A stretch of DNA of 44,372 bases from Actinomycetota bacterium (GTDB lineage: Bacteria; Actinomycetota; Thermoleophilia; Gaiellales; Gaiellaceae), in assembly GCA_003134505.1 (NCBI GenBank), contig PLBK01000050.1:38063-82434 (forward strand). The letters run 5' to 3'. Position numbers and translations under genes: made by a program. Positions 23,961-31,266 of the stretch are shown piece by piece (positions within the stretch are counted from its first letter, which is position 1; every line of letters starts with the position of its first letter). The notes under the pieces are model-generated. The model was not told where the DNA came from. It searched no databases and saw only the letters and a list, made by a program, of their open reading frames with translations.

Positions 23961-25091
23961 GTGATCGTCGCGCACCTCGACCTGGACGCCTTCTTCGCCG
24001 GGGTCGAGGAGCTGGAGGAGCCCTCGCTCCGGACCAAGCCGCTCATCGTCGGCGGCGATCCGCGCGGGCGAGGAGTCGTCGCGACCGCCAACTACGCCGC
24101 CCGGGCGTTCGGCATCCACTCGGCGATGAGCTGCGCCGAGGCGCTGCGCCGCTGTCCGCACGCGGTGTTCGTCCGGCCGCGGCACGCCCTCTACCGCCAG
24201 TACTCGCAAGCCGTGTGGACGGCGGTGCGGGAGGTGGTGCCGACGGTGGAGCGCACCGGGATCGACGAGGGCTACCTCGACGTAGGGGAGGTGGCGGGGG
24301 ACTTTGTCTCCGCCGCGCCGCGGTCGCGGCGCGGCGAGAGCCACATTGCCGTGAGACAAGCAAGATCGGCTCACGACAACTTTCTCGCGGCGCGACGCGT
24401 CGCCGGTGCCGTTCAGGCCGCCGTCCGCGGATCGACGAGCCTCACCTGCTCGCTCGGAGTCGCAGCGTGCAAGGTCGTCGCCAAGGTCGCGAGCGACGCG
24501 CGCAAGCCGGGCGGGATCACAGTCGTGCCCGCGGGCCGGGAGGCAGCCTACCTCGCGTCGTTCGCCGTCCGCAAGCTCCCGGGAGTCGGCCCGAAGGCGG
24601 AGCTCAGGCTCGCCCGCGCAGGCATCGAGACCGTCGCACAGCTGGCAGCCCTGGACGATTCGACGCTCGCCCGGCTCCTTCCCGGCAAGGTCGGCGGGAT
24701 GCTCCGCGACCGCGCCCGCGGGATCGACCCGCGCCCGCTCGAGCTTGCGGTCGAGCGCATCTCGATCAGCCAGGAGGAGACATTCGAGCGCGACGTCGCC
24801 GAGCTCGAGGTTCTCCGAGCCGAGCTCCGCCGTATGTCTCAGAACCTGGCCGGGTACCTGGCCGGCCGCGGCGAGGCCGCAAGGACGGTGACGACGAAGG
24901 TCCGCTATCCCGACTTCTCGATCCGCAGCCGCTCGACGACCCTCCCGGCCGGGATCGACGACGCCGAGACGATCGGCGACCTCGCCTGCTCGCTGCTCGA
25001 CCGGGCGCTGCGCGACCGCCCCGGCCCGCTTCGGCTCGTCGGCGTCGGCGTCTCCAACCTGGAGCCGTTCCGCCAGCTGGCGATCGCCTAG
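23961..25091 (+). CDS. dinB: DNA polymerase IV (Y family), with in-frame insertion
   Basis: A 376-aa translesion polymerase. The catalytic acidic residues are in HLDLDAFFAGVEE (residues 5-17) and TGIDEGYLDV (D102, E103); LTCSLGVAACKVVAKVASDARKPGG, the helix-hairpin-helix KLPGVGPK (205-212) and the little-finger domain with SISQEETF follow. Residues 116-141 (VSAAPRS... to ...SAHDNF) interrupt the palm just after the catalytic DE; removing them joins VAGDF to LAARRVAGAV, the normal sequence. The insertion keeps the frame, so the enzyme may still work. There is no C-terminal clamp-binding QLxLF motif; it ends FRQLAIA. The GTG start suits the leaderless promoter. Confidence 0.93.
   Translation: MIVAHLDLDAFFAGVEELEEPSLRTKPLIVGGDPRGRGVVATANYAARAFGIHSAMSCAEALRRCPHAVFVRPRHALYRQYSQAVWTAVREVVPTVERTGIDEGYLDVGEVAGDFVSAAPRSRRGESHIAVRQARSAHDNFLAARRVAGAVQAAVRGSTSLTCSLGVAACKVVAKVASDARKPGGITVVPAGREAAYLASFAVRKLPGVGPKAELRLARAGIETVAQLAALDDSTLARLLPGKVGGMLRDRARGIDPRPLELAVERISISQEETFERDVAELEVLRAELRRMSQNLAGYLAGRGEAARTVTTKVRYPDFSIRSRSTTLPAGIDDAETIGDLACSLLDRALRDRPGPLRLVGVGVSNLEPFRQLAIA
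24306..24383. mobile_element. 78-bp palindromic element inserted in-frame in dinB
   Basis: The direct repeat ACTTT (24301-24305 and 24379-24383) flanks 73 bp of extra sequence, so the net gain is 78 bp or 26 codons. It contains a perfect 12-bp inverted repeat (24311-24322 and 24325-24336, GT between) and a second stem CGTGAG/CTCACG (24350-24355, 24370-24375). It has no stop codon in the dinB frame. The design resembles Rickettsia palindromic elements, which also insert in-frame into genes, but I see no sequence relationship. Confidence 0.65.
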
Positions 25092-25114
25092 CCAAGTAAC
25101 AGTCTGTTGCTTGG
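25092..25114. repeat. Copy 2 of the dispersed palindrome; terminator-like
   Basis: It starts at the first base after the dinB TAG. The arms CCAAGTAACA and TGTTGCTTGG pair over 10 positions (one G-U wobble) around a 3-base GTC loop. There is no T-tract, only GGAAAGAC. It matches the window's left edge at 16 of 17 visible bases, so it is a repeated sequence, and in both places it sits at the end of a coding region. Confidence 0.65.
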
Positions 25115-25153
25115 AAAGACGGGGCGCGATCCGACGCGGCGGCCCTGACGAAG

Positions 25154-25159
25154 TAGCAT
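25154..25159 (+). promoter_or_regulatory. Candidate leaderless -10 element (TAGCAT, N6, ATG)
   Basis: TAGCAT is 6 nt before the ATG of the DUF2652 gene with no Shine-Dalgarno sequence between. Confidence 0.55.
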
Positions 25160-25165
25160 CGGGCC

Positions 25166-25882
25166 ATGTCTGCGGAGACCGTCAACGCGCTGCTCGTGAT
25201 CGCCGACATCGGTGGCTACACGCAGTTCATGAACCTCCACCGCATGAGCCTCGCGCACGCGCAGGAGAACACGCTCCGCCTCCTCGACGCCATCATCGAC
25301 GCCGCTCCCGACCTCGAGCTGTCCGGCCTGGAGGGAGACGCCGCTTTCCTCTACGCGACCGAGCCGACCGCAGAGGAGCTGACCCGCTCGCTCGCGGGCG
25401 TGACGACGGCGATGCACGCGGCCTTCCACATGGAGCAGGGGAAGATGGAGTCGCTGAGCGTCTGCCGCTGCGACGCGTGCCACCAGACGGGCAAGCTCAA
25501 CGTCAAGGCCGTCGCGCACTACGGGGAGGTCGTGCTCACCCCACGGCGTGGCGGCACCACACTCGCCGGCATCGACGTGATCCTCGTGCACCGGATGCTG
25601 AAGAACTCGGTGCCGGTCGACGAGTACGTGCTGATGACAGAGGCTGTTCGCACGCTCGCCGGCCCGCCGTTCGCCGAGCTCGCCACGCCGATCGACGAGG
25701 AGCTCGAAGGGCTCGGCGAGCAGCGCTTGCACTACGTGGACATGGCGAGCGTGGCCCAGCCGGTGGCGCCGTCCGAGCCGGCGACCTGGCTCGAGCGGAC
25801 GACGTACAACGCGACCATGACCGCGCGCATCCTCCCCTACGTCGTCGGCCTGAAGCGCTCCCAGGTGGAAGTCGAAGGCTAA
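25166..25882 (+). CDS. DUF2652 protein (nucleotide-cyclase-like fold)
   Basis: A 238-aa protein of the DUF2652 family, distantly like class III cyclases: ALLVIADIGGYTQFMN mirrors the FADIxGFT strand, and LSGLEGDAAFLYATE mirrors the second metal-binding Asp strand. A short CRCDACHQTG segment (three Cys and a His) follows, then NVKAVAHYGEVVLT. The transition-state Asn/Arg of true cyclases is not obvious, so nucleotide cyclisation is unproven. The C-terminal third (TTYNATMTARILPYVVGLKRSQ) is family-specific. It converges with the FAD oxidase gene, overlapping 4 nt. Confidence 0.82.
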   Translation: MSAETVNALLVIADIGGYTQFMNLHRMSLAHAQENTLRLLDAIIDAAPDLELSGLEGDAAFLYATEPTAEELTRSLAGVTTAMHAAFHMEQGKMESLSVCRCDACHQTGKLNVKAVAHYGEVVLTPRRGGTTLAGIDVILVHRMLKNSVPVDEYVLMTEAVRTLAGPPFAELATPIDEELEGLGEQRLHYVDMASVAQPVAPSEPATWLERTTYNATMTARILPYVVGLKRSQVEVEG

Positions 25883-27255
25883 CGCGTCCCGACGCGCATG
25901 CCGAAGCGGCGCGGGAGCGACGCGACGGCGCGTGCGCCCGGCGGAGGCCGCCGGCCCGCGTCTTCGGCCTCCTCCAGGCCGAGGATCCCCCAGCGGACGA
26001 GCCCTCCGCCGAGGCGCCGCACGGGCTCGGGCGGGAACGACGGAACGAGCCTCGTCGCCAGCGGTGACCGCGACCACTCGTCGTCCGAGCCGCAGGCGAG
26101 CGACGCGAGGATCTGCCCGCCGAGCCAGGACGGGCCGACGCCGTTCCCCGAGTACCCGGCCCCGAAGTGGATCCGCGCGCCGGGAACGGTGCCGAAGAAG
26201 GGCAGGTGGTCGGAGGAGACGTCGATCGGCCCTCCCCAGGCGCGCTCGATCCTCGCTCCGTCGAGCGCGGGCAGGAGCCGGCGGAGCGCGGCCTCAGCCC
26301 GGCGCACGCTCGGCACGTCGTGCGTGAAGCGGCGGTCGACGCGGCCGCCGAAGCCGATCGGCCCCGATCCCGAGCCCATCAGCACCCGCCCGTCCGCCGT
26401 CGTGCGGAAGTAGTGCAGGAACATGCGCCCGTCGACGATCGCCTCGCCACCGGTCCAGCCGATGTCGGCGAGCCGATCCGGCGCAGGCTCGGTCAGGACG
26501 ACGTAGCTGCCGAAGTTCGTCAGCCGCCGCGACGCAGGCCGCCAGCCGGTCATCCAGGCGTTGGTGGCGACGACGATCTCGCGGGCACGAACCCGGCCGC
26601 CCGCAGTCTCGACGAGCCCCGGCCGGATTGCCGTTGCGCGCGTCCCCTCGTACAGGCCGACACCGCGCGCGAGCGCTGCCCGGCGCAGCGCCCGGACGAG
26701 CCTCGCAGGCTGCACCGTCCCCGCCGACGGGAAGAGAACGCCGTTCCTGAAGCGTGGGGAACGGCACCGGGCGGCGACCTCCTCCGCGGACAGCCGCCGC
26801 GCCTCTTCGGCCGCGCCGAGCGCCCGCGCCGTCTCCACCGCCGCGACGACACCCGCGTCCTGGCTCGGGCCGGCCGAGACCAGGAGCATGCCGCGCTCGC
26901 GGAGCCAGACGTCATCGCCGAGCCCGCGAACGGCCGCGAAGACTCCCGTCGACGACCTCGCCACCTCCAGCGCACCAGCGTCGCCGAGCCGGTCCCGCAG
27001 CCGCGAGAGCGCCGGCCAGAAGCTCTCCAGGAAGCCGCCGTTCCGGCCGCTCGGGCCGAAGCCGCAGAACTCGGCCTCAAGGACCACGACGTCGAGCGCC
27101 GGGTCACGCTCCTTCAGCGCGAGCGCCGTCCACAGCCCGGTGTAACCGCCGCCGACGATCGCGACGTCGACGTCGAGCTCGCCCTCGAGCGCCGGCGCAG
27201 CCGGGTCGGGCGGCGCCTCCTCGAGCCACCAGGCGGGCCGGTCGCCCGGCCTCAC
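25879..27255 (-). CDS. DAO-family FAD-dependent amine oxidase (gamma-glutamylputrescine oxidase-like)
   Basis: A 458-aa FAD protein. The Rossmann motif DVAIVGGGYTGLWTALAL starts near residue 30 and CGFGPSGRNGGFL is the second FAD contact typical of PuuB-like and related oxidases; HFGAGYSGNGVGPSWLGGQILA closes the FAD site. It would oxidise a secondary or N-alkyl amine, releasing an aldehyde and H2O2. GTG 27255 is preferred because GGAGG lies 5 nt upstream; GTG 27261 would overlap the aminotransferase stop. The neighbours support an amine or polyamine substrate; the specific one is inference. Confidence 0.85.
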   Translation of the reverse strand: MRPGDRPAWWLEEAPPDPAAPALEGELDVDVAIVGGGYTGLWTALALKERDPALDVVVLEAEFCGFGPSGRNGGFLESFWPALSRLRDRLGDAGALEVARSSTGVFAAVRGLGDDVWLRERGMLLVSAGPSQDAGVVAAVETARALGAAEEARRLSAEEVAARCRSPRFRNGVLFPSAGTVQPARLVRALRRAALARGVGLYEGTRATAIRPGLVETAGGRVRAREIVVATNAWMTGWRPASRRLTNFGSYVVLTEPAPDRLADIGWTGGEAIVDGRMFLHYFRTTADGRVLMGSGSGPIGFGGRVDRRFTHDVPSVRRAEAALRRLLPALDGARIERAWGGPIDVSSDHLPFFGTVPGARIHFGAGYSGNGVGPSWLGGQILASLACGSDDEWSRSPLATRLVPSFPPEPVRRLGGGLVRWGILGLEEAEDAGRRPPPGARAVASLPRRFGMRVGTR

Positions 27256-27257
27256 GC

Positions 27258-28706
27258 TCACCTCCGGCGAAGCTCGGCCCACGCCTCGGTCAGCACATCG
27301 CCGAGGATGCGGACGATCTCGTCGAACTCGCCCTGCCTGGCCACGAGCGGCGGCGACAGCTGGATGACCGGGTCGCCGCGGTCGTCGGCCCGGCAGATCA
27401 GCCCGCACTCGAGCAGCCGCCTGGAGAGGAAGCCGCGCAGCAGCCACTCGCACTCGTCGGCGCTGAACGTCTCCCGCGTCTCCTTGTCCTTCACGAGCTC
27501 GACGGAGTAGAAGAACCCCGCGCCGCGCACGTCTCCGACAATCGGAAGGTCGAGCAGCTGCTCGAGCGTGCTCCGGAAGGCATCCTCGTGCTCGCGCACG
27601 CCCTCGATCATCCGCTCGCGCTTCATGATCTCGATGTTCTTGAGCGCGATCGCGCACATCACCGGATGGCCGCCGAACGTGATCCCGTGCGAGAACATCG
27701 ACGAGGAGGACAGGAACGGCTCGAAGACCCGATCCGTCGCGATCACCGCGCCGATCGACGCATACGACGACGAGAGCCCCTTCGCGCAGGTCATCAGGTC
27801 AGGCCGGATGTCATACCGCTCCGAGCCGAACCAGTAGCCCAGCCGGCCGAAGGCGCAGATCACCTCGTCCGCCGAGAGCAGGATGTCGTAGCGGTCGCAG
27901 ATCTCCCGCACGCCCTGGAAATAGCCGGCCGGGGGCGTGAGACAGCCGCCGGTCGACTGCACCGGCTCCATGTGGACGAGACAGACCGTCTCCGGCCCTA
28001 TCGCCTGGATCGTGTGCTCGAGCTCCTCGAGCAGGAGGGCGGTGAACTGCTCCTCGGTCTCCTCGGGAGGCCGGTGATAGCGGTTCGTGTTGCGGACGTG
28101 CCGCACCTCGGGCACGAGCGGCTCGAACGGCTGCCGGATCGCCGGGACGCCGTTCAGCGACAGCGCGCCCATCGTCGTCCCGTGGTAGGCCAGGCGCCGC
28201 GCGATCGCCTTGTAGCGACGGCCGGCCCTCCCCGGCTCGACCCGCGTCCCGGGCTCGATGCCGGCCTTCCCAGGGTGGCCCTCCCGCACCTGGTAGTACT
28301 GGCGCGCGAGCTTCCAGGCCGATTCGACGGCCTCGGAGCCGCCCGACACGAAGAAGACGCGGTTCAGGTCGCCGGGGGCGAGCGAGGCGACCTCGGCGGC
28401 AAGCTCGACGGCCCGGGGGTGCGCGTACGACCAGGTCGTGTAGAACGGGAGTTCGCGCATCTGCTCGAGCGCCGCCTGCCCGACCTCCTCGCCGTAGCCG
28501 TAGCCGATGTTGACCGAGAACAGCCCTGCGAGCGCGTCGAGGTACCGCTTCCCGTTCGAGTCCTCGAGGTAGCAACCGTCGCCGCGGACGATGATCGGCA
28601 CGTCGGCGCTCGCGTAGCTGCTCATGCGCGTGAAGTGCATCCACAGGTGCTCGCGCGCGGCCCGCTGGAGGTCGAGCCCGGACACGGACGGGGCGGTCGA
28701 CGTCAC
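27258..28706 (-). CDS. Class III aminotransferase (putrescine- or beta-alanine:pyruvate-type)
   Basis: A 482-aa PLP enzyme. It opens AAREHLWMHFTRMSSY, as in omega-amino acid/putrescine:pyruvate transaminases, has FFVSGGSEAVESAWKLARQYY for PLP-phosphate binding, YHGTTMGALSLNG, LLSADEVICAFGRLG (Asp to PLP N1) and the Schiff-base Lys in TCAKGLSSSY. Such enzymes move the terminal amine of putrescine, cadaverine or beta-alanine to pyruvate. GTG 28706 overlaps the universal-stress gene stop (GTGA). It fits with the aldehyde dehydrogenase and Pot transporter encoded 5-11 kb away. Confidence 0.9.
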   Translation of the reverse strand: MTSTAPSVSGLDLQRAAREHLWMHFTRMSSYASADVPIIVRGDGCYLEDSNGKRYLDALAGLFSVNIGYGYGEEVGQAALEQMRELPFYTTWSYAHPRAVELAAEVASLAPGDLNRVFFVSGGSEAVESAWKLARQYYQVREGHPGKAGIEPGTRVEPGRAGRRYKAIARRLAYHGTTMGALSLNGVPAIRQPFEPLVPEVRHVRNTNRYHRPPEETEEQFTALLLEELEHTIQAIGPETVCLVHMEPVQSTGGCLTPPAGYFQGVREICDRYDILLSADEVICAFGRLGYWFGSERYDIRPDLMTCAKGLSSSYASIGAVIATDRVFEPFLSSSSMFSHGITFGGHPVMCAIALKNIEIMKRERMIEGVREHEDAFRSTLEQLLDLPIVGDVRGAGFFYSVELVKDKETRETFSADECEWLLRGFLSRRLLECGLICRADDRGDPVIQLSPPLVARQGEFDEIVRILGDVLTEAWAELRRR

Positions 28707-29131
28707 TCGGGCTCGGGCTCGGGCACGACGAGGACCGGGATCGACGAGATGTGCAGCAGCTTGTGCGGGACCGAGCCGAGGATCGCTCCGGCGATCGGAT
28801 GCTCCCCGTGGGTGCCGACGACGATCATCGAGGCCCCGAGGCGCTCGGCGACGTGGACGAGCCCCTCCGCCGGCCGCTCGGGCACGAGCTCGACCTCGTA
28901 TTCGACGCCGGCCTCACGGAGGCGCTCCGTCGCGTGCTCGGCCGTCTGCTCTCCGAGCTCCTTGACCGCGCGCCGGTAGTCGCCGGTCTCGCCGCCCCAG
29001 GCGGACGGAATCTCGTAGGCGAAGACGACGACGAGCTTCGACCCGGTGGTCTTGGCAAGCTCGACGGCCTTGTCGAGCGCGGCGCGGGCGTTGTCCGAGG
29101 CGTCGTAGCCGAGGACGATCGGGCTAGGCAT
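28703..29131 (-). CDS. Universal stress protein (UspA family)
   Basis: A 142-aa single-domain Usp: first strand PIVLGYDASDNARAALDKAVELA, then MIVVGTHGEHPIAGAILGSVPHKLLHISSIPVLVVP, which has the ATP-binding G-x2-G-x9-G-(S/T) pattern in modified form. It starts inside the permease gene (8-nt overlap) and overlaps the aminotransferase start. Usp genes next to APC transporters occur elsewhere and may modulate transport. Confidence 0.9.
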   Translation of the reverse strand: MPSPIVLGYDASDNARAALDKAVELAKTTGSKLVVVFAYEIPSAWGGETGDYRRAVKELGEQTAEHATERLREAGVEYEVELVPERPAEGLVHVAERLGASMIVVGTHGEHPIAGAILGSVPHKLLHISSIPVLVVPEPEPE

Positions 29132-30644
29132 GTGCCACCTCCGGCTGGGCTTCGAGAACGCCCGGGTCCGCGACCTCGGGCTTGCGGCGGAAGAAGGGAT
29201 CCGGCGCGACGACGCGCTGGACGACCAACAGGACGATGCCGACCGCGAGCCCGATGCCACCGATCGCGACCGGCGGCCCGACGCCGAGCCAGGCGTGGCC
29301 CACATTCGAGAACGACGGGTCGGTCTGCTGGTAGACGTCGTAGGCGAGCAGGGTGAACAGCACCAGGCCGCCGATGAGCGGCAGGAGGCCGACGTACACG
29401 AGATTGCGGAGGCTCTTCGTCAGCTCGCGACGGAAGTACCAGGTGCAGGCGAAGCCGCTCAGCCCGTAGTAGAAGGCGATGCCGAAGCCGGTTGCGGTCA
29501 CCGAGTCGCTGAGGATGTTGCTGGAGAGCGAGTTGAGCGTCACGAAGCACGCGATCGACACAGCCGCCATCCAGATCGTCGACACACCCGGCGTCAGGTA
29601 ACGCGGGTTGATCCGCGCGAAGTGCTTCGGAATAGCCCCGTGGGCGGCCATCGACAGCGTCGCGCGCGTCGTCGGCAGGATCGTCGTCTGTGTCGACGCC
29701 GAGGCCGACGTCAGTACGGCGATGATCAGCAGCTTGTCCAGATGCCACGGGAGGACGTCCTTGCCGAGGGCGCTGAGGATGTCGTCCGCGTGGTTGTTCA
29801 GGAAGTTGATGCCGTGGAAGGCCTGCGCGGCGATCGACACGACGAAGTAGATCCCGAGCAGCAGGAACGTCGAGACGACGGCGGCACGGCCGGGTGTCTT
29901 CTTCGCATCGGTGGTCTCCTCGTTCACCGAGACCGCGGTGTCCCAGCCCCAGTAGATGAAGATCGCCAGGAGGAGGCCGTCGGTGAGCGCCCCGAAGCCG
30001 CCGATGTCGAACGGGTTCAGCCAGCTCCAGCTCGGATGGACGCTGCCCACGGGATGCCCGGAGTAGACCTTGGCGAGCGCCACGACCGCAAAGATCGCGA
30101 GCACGATCACCTCGGCGCCCAGGAGGAACCACTGCGTCCGCGCCGAGATCTCGATCCCGATGTAGCAGATGACGCTCATGAGCAGGATCCAGATCACGCC
30201 CACCACGCCCACCCAGAGCTTGCTGTTCGCCGCGCCGTCGGCGCCGACGAGCAGGAACGAATAGATGCCCGCGATCTGCGACAGGCTCGCCATCACGAGC
30301 ACGTCGGCGTAGAGGATGCCCCAGCCCCCGAGCCAGCCGGTCACGGGCCCGAACGCCCGCGTCGCCCAGGTGAACGTCGTCCCGCAGTCCGGGTCGGCCT
30401 GGTTCAGGTACTTGAAGGCGAGCGCGATCAGCAGCATCGGCACGAACGCGATCACCATGATGATCGGCGCCCGGAAGCCGATGCCGGCGATCAGCGTGAC
30501 GAAGCCGAGCGTCGCCGCCAGGCTGTAGGCAGGGGCGGTCGAGGCGACGCCGATGACGACGCTCGACATGAATCCGAGCGCGTTCGCCTTGAGGCCCTTC
30601 TCCTGAACGCCGGCCGCGGGGGCCGCCACCTCTACGGTTGCCAT
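29124..30644 (-). CDS. APC-superfamily amino acid/amine permease
   Basis: A 506-aa membrane protein with about twelve helices. The first helix carries SSVVIGVASTAPAYSLAATLG, the broken-helix substrate motif of APC transporters, and helix 6 is FIYWGWDTAVSVNEETTDAKKTPGRA. Short cytoplasmic tails flank the core. It probably takes up an amino acid or polyamine used by the following aminotransferase and oxidase. It starts with ATG directly after the Lrp gene stop (no gap). Confidence 0.9.
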   Translation of the reverse strand: MATVEVAAPAAGVQEKGLKANALGFMSSVVIGVASTAPAYSLAATLGFVTLIAGIGFRAPIIMVIAFVPMLLIALAFKYLNQADPDCGTTFTWATRAFGPVTGWLGGWGILYADVLVMASLSQIAGIYSFLLVGADGAANSKLWVGVVGVIWILLMSVICYIGIEISARTQWFLLGAEVIVLAIFAVVALAKVYSGHPVGSVHPSWSWLNPFDIGGFGALTDGLLLAIFIYWGWDTAVSVNEETTDAKKTPGRAAVVSTFLLLGIYFVVSIAAQAFHGINFLNNHADDILSALGKDVLPWHLDKLLIIAVLTSASASTQTTILPTTRATLSMAAHGAIPKHFARINPRYLTPGVSTIWMAAVSIACFVTLNSLSSNILSDSVTATGFGIAFYYGLSGFACTWYFRRELTKSLRNLVYVGLLPLIGGLVLFTLLAYDVYQQTDPSFSNVGHAWLGVGPPVAIGGIGLAVGIVLLVVQRVVAPDPFFRRKPEVADPGVLEAQPEVAHA

Positions 30645-31145
30645 CTAGCTCCTTCCCGCCTGCGCCTTGGCCGGCACGTCGTCCGGCGCCTTGCTGATAC
30701 CCCAGTCGTAGAGCTGCTTCCGCAGCTCGAGGTAGAGAAAGCTCTCCGTCGAGGCGACCCCCGGAAGCGCCCTGATCCGGTTCGTCACGTCGAGCAGGTG
30801 CCGGCGGTCGACGCAGACGACCTCGACGAGCAGGTCGAACTGGCCCGCCGTGACCACGACGTAGTCCGCCTCCTCGAACTGCTCGATCTGCGCCGCGACC
30901 TCCTCCGGCGCCCCCGACGTGCGGATGCCGACCATCGCCATCGCGTCGAAGCCGAGCCCGAGCGGGTTCGTGACCGCGGTGACCTGGAGGATCTCGTCCT
31001 CGCATAGGTGCTGGTACCGCGCCCGGATGGTCGCCTCGGAGACGCCGATCTCCGCGGCGATCCGACGGAACGAGTCGCGGCCGTTCTGCTGCAGCGACTC
31101 GATCAGCGCCTGGTCGACGTCGTCGAGCTTGCGTCCCTGCGACAC
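30645..31145 (-). CDS. Lrp/AsnC-family transcriptional regulator
   Basis: A 166-aa regulator. The helix-turn-helix is KLDDVDQALIESLQQNGRDSFRRIAAEIGVSEATIRARYQHL; the RAM effector domain follows with AMVGIRTSG, FDLLVEVVC and ALPGVASTESFLYLEL. Lrp proteins sense amino acids and often control the adjacent permease and degradative genes. I chose GTG 31145, just before the HTH; TTG 31202, with AGGAG upstream, is also possible and would add 19 residues. It is probably autoregulated from the intergenic region shared with the divergent gene. Confidence 0.88.
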   Translation of the reverse strand: MSQGRKLDDVDQALIESLQQNGRDSFRRIAAEIGVSEATIRARYQHLCEDEILQVTAVTNPLGLGFDAMAMVGIRTSGAPEEVAAQIEQFEEADYVVVTAGQFDLLVEVVCVDRRHLLDVTNRIRALPGVASTESFLYLELRKQLYDWGISKAPDDVPAKAQAGRS

Positions 31146-31166
31146 CGGGCCGCGTGAACGCGCCTG

Positions 31167-31254
31167 CGCATTACGGTAGCGTTGTCCGCGGCTTGCTCGC
31201 AATGCGGGACACTCCTACCATACTTCGACGCATTACGTCAATCTGAGCGAGCAA
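31167..31254. promoter_or_regulatory. Shared divergent regulatory region with repeated CGCATTACG
   Basis: CGCATTACG occurs at 31167-31175 and 31229-31237, 62 bp apart, and TTGCTCGC (31193-31200) with GCGAGCAA (31247-31254) forms an inverted pair. A plausible plus-strand promoter is TTGCTC, 17 nt, TACCAT (31216-31221). Lrp proteins bind several spaced sites, so these repeats are candidates for its operators. Confidence 0.45.
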
Positions 31255-31266
31255 AGGTAGAGATCG

